This document shows, in pieces, positions 17,496-25,927 of a stretch of DNA of 64,000 bases. Location: the NCBI GenBank assembly GCA_019456145.1, contig VRUL01000014.1, forward strand, positions 79,192 through 143,191. Direction: 5' to 3'. Position 1 is the first letter of the stretch; each line of letters starts with the position of its first letter. The DNA comes from Planctomycetota bacterium. Lineage in GTDB: Bacteria; Planctomycetota; Phycisphaerae; Sedimentisphaerales; Anaerobacaceae. The notes under the pieces are model-generated. The model did no database searches, was not told the DNA's origin, and saw only the letters and a program-made list of their open reading frames with translations. The translations under genes were made by a program, and so were the position numbers.

Positions 17496-18716
17496 ATGGA
17501 ACAAGATTGGCCTTGTGAATTCCCCGGTGTCAACTGGCTGGATGAACAGGAGCAGCAGGCAGTATTGGATGTGCTGCAAAAAGGCTCGCTGTTTCGCTAC
17601 TACGGCCCGGGAAAACCAACGCACGTTGCTGCTCTGGAAGCCTGCGCGAAGGAATTCTTTGGAGTCAAATACGCCCTGACAGTCAATAGCGGCACCGGGG
17701 CACTGATGACGGCGATGAGCGCTTTGGGGATCGGGCCCGGTTGTGAAGTGATAGTGCCGGCGTATATGTGGGTGGCTACAATCGGGGCGATTGTCTGCTG
17801 CAATGCCATTCCTGTCTTGTGCGAGGTGGATGACAGCCTCACTATTGATCCGGCGGATCTTGAAAAGAAAATCACGCCACGAACCAGGCTGATTATTGCA
17901 GTGCACATGTCCGGGGCTCCAAGTGATATGAACGTGATAATGAAAGTAGCCGGCCGACACAACATTCCTGTGCTTGAAGATTGCGCCCAGGCAAGCGGCG
18001 GGACATTCAAGGGCAGGCCGCTGGGCACTTTTGGCAAGATCGGGATTTACAGCTTCCAGATAAATAAGAACATGACTGCCGGCGAGGGCGGCCTGATTGT
18101 CACTGACGACGAGACTCTCTATATGAAGGCCCTGGCGGCCCACGATTTGGGCGTGCCCTGGAAAGACGCCGAGCCGGACGGCGAGTCCCCGATACATCTC
18201 TGGGGGCAAGGCAGGAGAATGAGCGAACTGTGCGGAGCGGTCGCTAATATTCAGTTCAGGAAGCTGCCCCGTATCGTCGAGCATATGCGCCGGTCCAAGC
18301 AGCGAATAAGACAGGGCTTGGCCGATCTGGAAGGCGCGTCTTTTCGGCGTTTGAATGATCAGGATGGGGATACAGGCCCTGCGCTGGTGCTCATACTGGA
18401 CAATCCGCAGCGAGCGAAAGGCGTTGCCGAGAAAGTTAAGAAAACCAGCTCGACGAATGCCTGGCATTTGCCGGACTACGGCCTGCACCTGTACTACAAT
18501 ATCCCCTCACTGGTCAACAAAGTGCCGTTGTCGGACGCGGGTAATCCCTGGTCACTGAAAGAAAACACCGAAAGTGTGTATTCATATGAGAAAGGGGCAT
18601 GCCCTCAGAGCGATGAACTGTTCGCTCGCTCGGTCCTGATAACGATTCCATCGCGTCTGACGTTAGAGCAGGAGGCTTCATTAGTAGAGATAATCAAGGG
18701 TGCTGTGACATCCTGA
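17496..18716 (+). CDS. DegT/DnrJ/EryC1-family PLP-dependent aminotransferase
   Basis: A 406-residue cytoplasmic PLP enzyme of the sugar aminotransferase family. It shows VNSGTGALMTAMSALGIGPG near the N-terminus, the PLP-binding VLEDCAQASGGTF, and the Schiff-base Lys in SFQINKNMTAGEGG (about K191). Family members transfer an amino group onto keto-sugars (or, in some branches, act as sugar dehydratases). The C-terminal third is a little unusual in having a long KENTESVYSYEKGACPQ insertion. AGGAG precedes the start. Together with the UroD-like, fucose-isomerase-like and symporter genes it forms a tightly spaced operon; here it might act in catabolism and not in the usual surface-sugar synthesis. 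Confidence 0.8.
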   Translation: MEQDWPCEFPGVNWLDEQEQQAVLDVLQKGSLFRYYGPGKPTHVAALEACAKEFFGVKYALTVNSGTGALMTAMSALGIGPGCEVIVPAYMWVATIGAIVCCNAIPVLCEVDDSLTIDPADLEKKITPRTRLIIAVHMSGAPSDMNVIMKVAGRHNIPVLEDCAQASGGTFKGRPLGTFGKIGIYSFQINKNMTAGEGGLIVTDDETLYMKALAAHDLGVPWKDAEPDGESPIHLWGQGRRMSELCGAVANIQFRKLPRIVEHMRRSKQRIRQGLADLEGASFRRLNDQDGDTGPALVLILDNPQRAKGVAEKVKKTSSTNAWHLPDYGLHLYYNIPSLVNKVPLSDAGNPWSLKENTESVYSYEKGACPQSDELFARSVLITIPSRLTLEQEASLVEIIKGAVTS

Positions 18717-18736
18717 CAGGCAGAAAGAACGTTTGC

Positions 18737-19969
18737 ATGAACTCAAAAGAGCGTATCCTTGCAGCGATCGAAGGCAGGCAGCCCGACCATACACCGCTGA
18801 CAACCTGGTGCTTTGGCGCGGCCCCGCCGGAGCATCTTCGCTGGGAACGCAACGGTAAGCCGGTGACGTACTGGTATTCCAAACGCATGGAGCATATTCA
18901 CACGCTGCCTCAGGAATGGACTCTGGAAGATGATTTCCGGCGAGTAGAGCAATGGCTTGAATTAGGCATCGACGACATTCTGGATGTATCTTTTCCGTGG
19001 AGTCAGGATCCGCAGGTGATTCTGACGGACTCGGTCGTCCCGGCGGGTAAAATGGATTCGTGCCCAGTGCTCGTGCGTGACTACAAGACGCCTTCGGGCC
19101 CGCTGCGCCACGCTATCAGACAAACGCAAGAGGACCCCGGTCCCGGTTGGGTTGTTCAGCCGGGCCATGTGGCGCTGTTTGAGGACTACAACGTACCCCG
19201 CGGCCTCGAGCATGCCGTGAGTATGCCGGCAGACGTACCGGTCACCAGGCATCTATATACCGCGCCTGGCCCGGCCGAGCGCGAGTGGTTCGCTGCGCGT
19301 GCGGCCGAGGTGAGACGATTCGCCGAGGCCAAGGGCGTGTTTGTGCAGGCGTGGTCGGCGTTCGGGATGGATGCGGCTGTATGGCTGGCCGGGACCGAAG
19401 GAGCCATAATGCTGGCAATGGATACTCCCGATGAGTTCACGCAACTGCTTGACATCATCGCCCAAACGGACTATTCGAGAACAGAGCTGGCGGCACAGAC
19501 ACAGGGGATCGATATGGTCGTGATGCGCGGGTGGTACTCGTCCACGGATTTCTGGTCGCCTCGCATGTTCGATGAATATGTATTCGGCCACGTCAAAGAG
19601 CTGGCTGATCTGGCCCATAAGCACGGCAAGAAATTTGCATACGTTATTACTACCGGTGTAGAGTCGCTGGGACCGCGATTAGCGGATGCCGGTGTGGATT
19701 TGCTTTACTTCATTGATCCTGTGCAGGATAAGATCACCATAGAGAAAGCCAGGGAGCTGTTGGCGGACCGCATCACTCTGGCAGGTGGAACCAGCGCCCT
19801 GACCCTGGCCTCGGGCGACCCCGCTCGCATCCGCAGCGAGGTGCACAAGGCCCTTGAGATCTTCGGACCGACGAATCGGTTCATCTTGCATCCGGTCGAT
19901 GCGCTCTTTCCGGACACGCCGTGGGAAGGAATTGAGCAGATGATTAATGCATGGAAAGAGTATTGCTGA
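18737..19969 (+). CDS. uroporphyrinogen decarboxylase-family (URO-D-like) protein
   Basis: A 410-residue protein with a URO-D-like TIM barrel: opening MNSKERILAAIEGRQPDHTP, then LDIIAQTDYSRTELAAQTQG, KHGKKFAYVITTGVES, LAGGTSALTLASGD and a C-terminal FILHPVDALFPDTPW. Members outside haem synthesis often act as methyltransferases on corrinoids, quinones or other methylated compounds, and planctomycetes carry many in sugar loci. Nothing in the window points to haem synthesis. It has no strong ribosome site and begins 20 bases after the DegT stop. Function uncertain. Confidence 0.7.
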   Translation: MNSKERILAAIEGRQPDHTPLTTWCFGAAPPEHLRWERNGKPVTYWYSKRMEHIHTLPQEWTLEDDFRRVEQWLELGIDDILDVSFPWSQDPQVILTDSVVPAGKMDSCPVLVRDYKTPSGPLRHAIRQTQEDPGPGWVVQPGHVALFEDYNVPRGLEHAVSMPADVPVTRHLYTAPGPAEREWFAARAAEVRRFAEAKGVFVQAWSAFGMDAAVWLAGTEGAIMLAMDTPDEFTQLLDIIAQTDYSRTELAAQTQGIDMVVMRGWYSSTDFWSPRMFDEYVFGHVKELADLAHKHGKKFAYVITTGVESLGPRLADAGVDLLYFIDPVQDKITIEKARELLADRITLAGGTSALTLASGDPARIRSEVHKALEIFGPTNRFILHPVDALFPDTPWEGIEQMINAWKEYC

Positions 19970-20004
19970 CTATTGATATAGCGTAATCGAAGGAGAGTAT
20001 AGAA

Positions 20005-21330
20005 ATGTCTGAAGAAGGTAATGCTTTGTCGATGCGGGTGGCGGTTGCTTCTGTTTCGAGCCCTTTGGAGGTCGGCGCCGACCGCGCGCCGCAAGCGGCG
20101 GATGATCTTGCAGCTTTGCTTAAAGAGGCAGGCTGTGAGATTGTCAGGCTGGGTACAATCGATACTGCTGAAAAGGCCGTAGCCGCCGGGCGCACAATGG
20201 CCGAGCAGCACGTATGTTGTGCAGCCCTGACAGCGACGAGCTGGTACGAAGATTATCTTGTACTCGATTTGCTTGAAGAATGCAGCGTGCCTGTGCTGCT
20301 CTGGTCATTGCCTGGTATGGAGACCGGGGCTCTGTGCGGCTGCCAGCAACTATCCTGCTACCTCAAACAGCTCGGTCGGCCCTACAGATGCGTTTACGGG
20401 ACCTTTGAAGCACAACAGCAACGACAACAGGCCCTGGTATTCGTGCGCGCGGCGGCTTTGATGCGGCGGCTACGACGGGCGCGGATCGGATTCGGCGGCC
20501 ATCATGTTGCCGGTATGACTGAGACCGCAGCGAACGAGATCATTCTAAAAAAAGCTATTGGTCCCCGCATCGTCCCTCTGGATGTGCCGGGATTGCTCAG
20601 CCGGGTTGCAGAAATGACAGACGGCGAGGCTGCAGAATTTTGGCGGCAAGTCTGTGCAAAAGCAGCAGATTGCAAAGTCTCGCAAGCTGACGGTCTGGAT
20701 TCGATGAAGATGTATCTGGCGATGAAGGAGCTTGTCGTGCAGCATCGTTTGGACGCACTGACCGTCGGCTGTTACCCGCACCTGATGGGACGGGTATGCC
20801 TGGCTGCGTCGTTGCTGGCGGATCAGGGTGTTCCATTTGCGTGCGAAGGCGACGTGAACGGCGCCGTCGGCCAGCTAATGCTGTCCCTGTTGACATCAGA
20901 GCCGACACATAACACCGACTGGCTTGAACCTCTCGAAGACGGAAGTGTTGTTCTCACTCACTGCGGCTCGGGTTCGTTCTCGCTGGCCGAAGACCAGAGC
21001 GGGATTACACTGGCGCCGGTTCGCCTGATGGACCAGGGAGTCTGTGCGTTGTTCACCGCCAGGCCGGGGCCAGTGACATTGATCAACGTGATAGCATGCG
21101 CAGACCGCTATCAGATTGCCTTGTTGGAGGGGCAGGCCGTATCGACGGACATGGTCTTTCCGGGCAATCCTCTGCGCGTGCATTTTTCGCAACAGACGTC
21201 GGACTTGATCGACTGGATTCATAACGAAGGCGTGGGCCACCACTGGATGGCCGGTTATGGACACTTCGGCGGTGAAATCAGGCAGTGGTCCTCGATAGTC
21301 GGTAATTCTGTTCGTTTGATCGAGCCTTAA
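20005..21330 (+). CDS. L-fucose/L-arabinose isomerase-like protein
   Basis: A 441-residue protein similar in layout to the L-fucose/arabinose isomerase superfamily: an N-terminal Rossmann-like domain with EAGCEIVRLGTIDTAEKAV and ALTATSWYEDYLVLDLL, a middle domain with DALTVGCYPHLMGRVCL and FACEGDVNGAVGQLMLSLL (a Glu and Asp that probably bind metal), and a C-terminal domain with ALFTARPGPVTLINV and NEGVGHHWMAGYGHF (His ligand). These enzymes interconvert aldoses and ketoses with a divalent metal; many homologues in such operons have unknown sugars. AAGGAG precedes the start. It sits between the UroD-like gene and the symporter gene. Confidence 0.75.
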   Translation: MSEEGNALSMRVAVASVSSPLEVGADRAPQAADDLAALLKEAGCEIVRLGTIDTAEKAVAAGRTMAEQHVCCAALTATSWYEDYLVLDLLEECSVPVLLWSLPGMETGALCGCQQLSCYLKQLGRPYRCVYGTFEAQQQRQQALVFVRAAALMRRLRRARIGFGGHHVAGMTETAANEIILKKAIGPRIVPLDVPGLLSRVAEMTDGEAAEFWRQVCAKAADCKVSQADGLDSMKMYLAMKELVVQHRLDALTVGCYPHLMGRVCLAASLLADQGVPFACEGDVNGAVGQLMLSLLTSEPTHNTDWLEPLEDGSVVLTHCGSGSFSLAEDQSGITLAPVRLMDQGVCALFTARPGPVTLINVIACADRYQIALLEGQAVSTDMVFPGNPLRVHFSQQTSDLIDWIHNEGVGHHWMAGYGHFGGEIRQWSSIVGNSVRLIEP

Positions 21331-21385
21331 TCCAAAAGGGCCAGCCGGTAGTCGCAATCAAGTGCTGGATAGCTGAAGGAAACAT

Positions 21386-23176
21386 ATGGATACACTGGAC
21401 ATCAGCCAAATAGCGGTATCGACAATCGACCTGGTCATCATCGGCGTGTACCTGATCGGCATTCTGATTGCAGGCATCTACCTTACGCGGCTTGCCTCGC
21501 GCAACCTCGATTCCTATTTTCTGGGCGGGCGACAGATTCCGTGGTGGTTCCTGGGTCTTTCCGGTACGGCATCCTATTTCGATGTCACCGGAGTGATGTG
21601 GACAATCGCCTTTGCATACATTATGGGCCAGCGATTCATGTGGCTGCAGTGGGAGTGGGGCTTTGTGATGATGGCCTTTTTCGCTGCTTATATGGGCAAG
21701 TGGCTGCGGCGCAGCAAAGTGATGACAGGGGCCGAATGGATGGTGGTTCGTTTCGGCTCGGGCCCGGCTGGCGAATTTGCAAGGACGGCTTACGCGGTGC
21801 TGGCGGTCGTTATTGCGGTGGCGTTTATCGGTTTTGCCGAATACGGCTGCGGTCACTTCCTGCATATGTTTATCCCGGCCGTCAAACCCCACACACTTGC
21901 CGTGTGTCTGATGGCGGTGACTGGGATCTATACGCTCTCGGCAGGTCTGTTCGGAGTAGTGCTGACTGATTTCATTCAATTTTGCATTATCCTGTTGGGT
22001 TCCGGCATCCTGATCGTCAAGGCCGTGGGGATGTCATCCTACGAGGCCGTGGCCGCTGAGGTCCCTGGCGAGTGGTTCGGCTTTGCCCCGATGTGGCACT
22101 GGGATCACTTGGAGAAATGGGAGCTGACCAGTGGTTTTTCTCTTTTCGCTGTTATGACAATGGTATGGGTCGTCAAGGGCATGTTCCTGTCGGTCGGAGG
22201 GCCGCAGCAATTGTATGATATGCAGCGTTTCTTGGCAGCACGAAGCCCGCGGGATGCGTGCAAGGCGGGCATGTTGTGGGGCGTTGCCATGACGCCGATG
22301 TTCATGGTGGCAGTGGCGGTTGCAGTGATAGGAATCGTCAAGTGGGGTGGAAACCTCGAACACCCCGAGTATCTCTATCCTGTGGTCATTGGTACCCTGC
22401 TGCCGGTAGGAATCAAAGGGCTGGTGCTTGCCGGCCTACTCTCAGCCTTTATGTCAACATTTTCGTCCACCGTCAACGCCGGCGCCGCCTACTTAGTGCG
22501 AGATGGCTATCAAAACTTCGTGCGGCCCAAAGCATCATCGAGGGAGTTGGTTCATGTCAGCCGGGTCGCCAGCGGGCTGATTATCGTCGCTGGAATCCTC
22601 GTCGGCTTGCAGGCCAGAAATATCGACAGCATCTTCTCCTGGATCATGATAACGCTGGGTACTGCAGTGCTGATGCCGAATGTGCTGCGGTGGTTCTGGT
22701 GGCGTTTCAATGGAATCGGCTATGCGGTGGGGACACTCGCCGGGGTGATAGCATCGCTGGCCGCGGCCGTCTGGTTCAGTGACATTCCCATTTACTGGAG
22801 TTTCCCTGTGCTTTTCGGAATCAGCACTGTATCCAGCGTGGTAGCCACGTTGCTGAGTCCCGCCGCGGACATGGCGACGCTTCGGGAGTTCTACCGGAGA
22901 ATCCGTCCGGCTGGTTGCTGGCAACCGGTGAAAAGAGCAATCCTTACAGACGGAGGAAAACTGCATCAGGACAGTTTTGGCATTGACATCCTTGCCGCAC
23001 TAATAGGATCCGTGGGCCTGCAAGCGCTCTTCCTGACGTCCTCTTACGCGTGCACCCATCAATGGCGCGCCTTTGTAATGGCGATCCTGGTTATGATCGG
23101 CTGTGGGATTGCCCTGTATTTTCTATGGTATAAGAATCTGCCCGACGCCAAAGAAGATATGGAAATGACTCCTTAA
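21386..23176 (+). CDS. sodium/solute symporter (SSS family)
   Basis: A 596-residue membrane protein with about 13-14 hydrophobic segments. Family marks are an N-terminal helix followed by SRNLDSYFLGGRQIPWW, a GTASYFDVTGVMW unwound-helix region, AAYMGKWLRRSKVMTGAEWM, and the sodium-site region AGLLSAFMSTFSSTVNAGAA. It would carry a sugar or related solute into the cell with sodium, and it closes the operon that begins with the HTH-cupin regulator. The start has AAGGA upstream. The specific substrate is not deducible; the isomerase upstream suggests a sugar. Confidence 0.85.
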   Translation: MDTLDISQIAVSTIDLVIIGVYLIGILIAGIYLTRLASRNLDSYFLGGRQIPWWFLGLSGTASYFDVTGVMWTIAFAYIMGQRFMWLQWEWGFVMMAFFAAYMGKWLRRSKVMTGAEWMVVRFGSGPAGEFARTAYAVLAVVIAVAFIGFAEYGCGHFLHMFIPAVKPHTLAVCLMAVTGIYTLSAGLFGVVLTDFIQFCIILLGSGILIVKAVGMSSYEAVAAEVPGEWFGFAPMWHWDHLEKWELTSGFSLFAVMTMVWVVKGMFLSVGGPQQLYDMQRFLAARSPRDACKAGMLWGVAMTPMFMVAVAVAVIGIVKWGGNLEHPEYLYPVVIGTLLPVGIKGLVLAGLLSAFMSTFSSTVNAGAAYLVRDGYQNFVRPKASSRELVHVSRVASGLIIVAGILVGLQARNIDSIFSWIMITLGTAVLMPNVLRWFWWRFNGIGYAVGTLAGVIASLAAAVWFSDIPIYWSFPVLFGISTVSSVVATLLSPAADMATLREFYRRIRPAGCWQPVKRAILTDGGKLHQDSFGIDILAALIGSVGLQALFLTSSYACTHQWRAFVMAILVMIGCGIALYFLWYKNLPDAKEDMEMTP

Positions 23177-23427
23177 ACCTACCTATACCTTTTTAAGATT
23201 CAGAAAACAGAAAGAACCTTCGAGACACAGCTCTAAGAGTATGCGATCAGGATTAGTAGGGCCAGGTCAGGAATATTCTGTCCTTCCTCCCGCTAAATAG
23301 AAGGTTTGAATTGACGTCAACTATCTTCCACGCTACACTTCTCTTATCGCTCTTTTTTATGAAATACAAGTTGTATTAACTGGTTACCAATTTGTCCAAC
23401 TTTGAAAATGGAATTGGAGGAACAATC

Positions 23428-24414
23428 ATGATTGAGCCAAAAACAAAACAATCACACCCGATATCGAGACGTATGTTTTGCCGCTCGGCGGTTACTGCGG
23501 CTGCGGCGATTTGCTCTGCCCGGCATTCCTCTCTGGCAACAGGCATAAAAAATAAAGTAAAATTCTATAAAAATCTGGGACATGGTCACATTGGCGTCAG
23601 GGCCAACCAGCAACAAGCCTTAGCCTATGCAGCCAAATATGGTTTTGACAGTATCACCCCAAACCTGGGCGAATTTGAGAACAAATCCTCTGCGGAGATT
23701 CGCGACTGGGTCGAGACCATGAAAGTAAAGGGAATTCGATACAGCTCAAGCGGTTTACCCGTTCAGTTTCAAAGAGACCATGAACAATTTCAGAAGGGCC
23801 TGGCCCGGCTGCCTAAGCAGGCTAATCTCTTGAGACAATTGGGCGTCGATCGTATGGCGACCTGGATTACGCCCGGTCATAATGAACTGACATACCTGAA
23901 CAATTTCGAAAAACACATGAAACGATTACGGGAAGTGGCAAAGGTCCTTAGAGACAGTAACATCCGGCTCGGCCTGGAATTCGTAGGGCCAAAAACATCT
24001 CGGCTGCGTTTCCGTTTTCCTTTTATCTGTACCCAGTTGGGTATGACCGAACTCGTGAAGGCAATTGATACTGGAAACGTAGGGCTCTTGATGGATAGCT
24101 GGCACTGGTACACCTCACACGGCACAGTCCAGGAACTGCTTCAGCTATCGAACAAAGACATAATCCACGTTCACGTAAACGATGCTCCAGCCGGCATCCC
24201 AACCGACCAACAAGTCGATAACCGACGCAAGCTGCCGGTAACCACATCAGTGATTGACTTGAAGGGATTTATCAACGCCCTGGCGAATATTGGTTACGAT
24301 GGCCCTGTCGAATGTGAACCCTTTGATCAGGAACTTAGAAGGATGGAGGACAATGCCGCTCTGCAAAAAACCATCGAATCGCTTAACAGGCTTTGGGATC
24401 TGATCACAGTTTGA
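23428..24414 (+). CDS. exported sugar phosphate isomerase/epimerase-like protein
   Basis: About 328 residues. A twin-arginine leader (SRRMFCRSAVTAAAAICSA) precedes an AP-endonuclease-2/xylose-isomerase-like TIM barrel; likely metal ligands are Glu in RLGLEFVGPK, Asp in LLMDSWHWY, His in IHVHVNDAP and Glu in GPVECEPFD. I choose the ATG at 23428, since GGAGG lies seven bases before it and the leader then starts properly; an open frame extends to 23392. It stands 250 bases after the symporter, where an AT-rich spacer could hold its own promoter. Substrate unknown. Confidence 0.8.
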   Translation: MIEPKTKQSHPISRRMFCRSAVTAAAAICSARHSSLATGIKNKVKFYKNLGHGHIGVRANQQQALAYAAKYGFDSITPNLGEFENKSSAEIRDWVETMKVKGIRYSSSGLPVQFQRDHEQFQKGLARLPKQANLLRQLGVDRMATWITPGHNELTYLNNFEKHMKRLREVAKVLRDSNIRLGLEFVGPKTSRLRFRFPFICTQLGMTELVKAIDTGNVGLLMDSWHWYTSHGTVQELLQLSNKDIIHVHVNDAPAGIPTDQQVDNRRKLPVTTSVIDLKGFINALANIGYDGPVECEPFDQELRRMEDNAALQKTIESLNRLWDLITV

Positions 24415-24488
24415 ACAAATCCTGTGCAAGGTTCGTGTGAACAGAGCGCATCGTGTGAAATATTAACCATTTTTGAAAGGGGGATAAA

Positions 24489-25733
24489 ATGAAAAACATA
24501 ATGTTCGCATCAGTTTTACTTTGTGTACTGCTTCTGAGTGTCACGGCCGGTGCAGCTACGGCGACAGCCACAGAACGCGATTATACCTTCGATGGCAGGA
24601 TCTCCCGAACCGTGCTCGAGAATTATCTTTCGCGATCGATTACTTTCGCCGAGTTGCTCAACGGCGACCGCGTCGAGAAGCAATTGCGAGGCAACATCGG
24701 CGACAATATCCGAATGCTCACAAATATCGGCGTCAAGTTCGCGGGCCGCGCTATCTACATGTGGGGCGGCGAGAGTCGCCTCGATGGGCTGCTCGAACGG
24801 GCCCGCCCGATTGTAAAAAAAATCCACGCTGCCGACCCCGATATAGTTCTGCAGGCCGCGGCCTTCGAGATAGTAAGCAAGCAGGTCGAGACACTCAAAG
24901 TTCCTAAATGTGTCTTCGACGAATTTGACCTCGACTTCGAGAATCGCAACTTCGACTACGAAGCGATGCTCTACCCTGATGGCCACCGCGTAAATCAATG
25001 GCGCACCGGCTCATCCGTCCCCGATATGAGCAAGCTCGAGACTCGCATGTGGTTTTTCTATCTCGCCGCTCGTTTCATCGACATCGGCGTCGAGGCCATA
25101 CACTTCGGCCAGGTCGAGATCATGGACGACCGCGACACGGATCGCCGTGGCTGGCGCGACATGATGGCTCGAGTCCGCAAATACGCCGCCAAAAACGCCA
25201 GACGACATTTCCTGCTCGCCGATGCACACGTCCCCAGCGGCGGCATCGTCCACAACGGCAGGCTCTTGTTCGACTTTCACTCCTTTCCCCTGAGGATCGA
25301 TGAGGTTGTCACCAAGCCCCAAAAGGGCGTCTTGAAAGTCGGCTACCTGGACAGCATCTTCAATCGCAGCAAAGGCGGTATCACCCCGAGTGGATGGCGA
25401 TGTGACAGCCTGCCCTATATCGTTGAACTGGACAACTTCGGCTCAAGCCGCAGGCCAGGCCAAAACATCGGAATGCACTATATATGGGGCTACGACGAAA
25501 TCTGCTGGTTCGCTCACCAACCCGCCGAATACCGCAACTCCTGGCTAAAGTATGCCTGGGACTGGATCCGCCGACACGATCCCAACGGCTACCTCCAAAT
25601 GCCCGGCAGCAGAACTTTGGCCAATCCCGTTGGAAACAAGAACTGGTACTGGGCCAACACCCCTTCCAAAGCCGTCCCCACCGGCTTCGGACAGGAGCAA
25701 ACTATAAAAGCAATCTGGGCCGGAGACAAATAA
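24489..25733 (+). CDS. secreted protein of unknown function, possible TIM-barrel glycosidase
   Basis: A 414-residue protein with a clear signal peptide (MKNIMFASVLLCVLLLSVTA). I do not recognise a named family. The order of motifs suggests a TIM-barrel hydrolase: VKFAGRAIYMWGGES, VLQAAAFEIVSKQVE, FIDIGVEAIHFGQVEIMDD, HFLLADAHVPSGG, LFDFHSFPLR and IGMHYIWGYDEICWFAHQP, with acidic residues (Glu after GQV, Asp in LLADAH, Glu in YDEICW) at barrel-end positions that could be catalytic. GGGGG precedes the start. Codon use is strikingly C-ending (tcgatc, gccgac) compared with neighbours to the right, which may signal a different history. Its neighbours are carbohydrate enzymes. Confidence 0.5.
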   Translation: MKNIMFASVLLCVLLLSVTAGAATATATERDYTFDGRISRTVLENYLSRSITFAELLNGDRVEKQLRGNIGDNIRMLTNIGVKFAGRAIYMWGGESRLDGLLERARPIVKKIHAADPDIVLQAAAFEIVSKQVETLKVPKCVFDEFDLDFENRNFDYEAMLYPDGHRVNQWRTGSSVPDMSKLETRMWFFYLAARFIDIGVEAIHFGQVEIMDDRDTDRRGWRDMMARVRKYAAKNARRHFLLADAHVPSGGIVHNGRLLFDFHSFPLRIDEVVTKPQKGVLKVGYLDSIFNRSKGGITPSGWRCDSLPYIVELDNFGSSRRPGQNIGMHYIWGYDEICWFAHQPAEYRNSWLKYAWDWIRRHDPNGYLQMPGSRTLANPVGNKNWYWANTPSKAVPTGFGQEQTIKAIWAGDK

Positions 25734-25888
25734 CACATTCGGCCAAAACCCCGTCGCTCATGTCGAGCAAAGCCGAGGTCGTAAACGCACCTTTGGTGGG
25801 AAAAGTGATATACAATATGCCTTTTCGGGCAATAAAAAAAGAACTCACTATTTAACGCAAGTCCCTTATTAACAATGAATAGCAAGAG

Positions 25889-25922
25889 TTCATTTCATAT
25901 CTACGACCTGATTAGTATGCGC
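25889..25922. repeat. 34-base dispersed repeat, copy 1
   Basis: Matches 54027-54060 with one difference over 34 bases; the shared core is CTACGACCTGATTAGTATGC, continuing with GC. The copies are 28 kb apart and both are intergenic. Function unknown. Confidence 0.65.
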
Positions 25923-25927
25923 GCCCA

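Noticed and set aside
17265..18488. 407-residue minus-strand open frame
   Set aside because: It lies antisense to the HTH-cupin and DegT genes, whose families are clear; it has no recognisable domain and no ribosome site.
21278..21979. 233-residue minus-strand open frame
   Set aside because: Antisense to the start of the symporter gene; rich in His, Arg and Gln as expected from reverse reading of GC-rich coding DNA.
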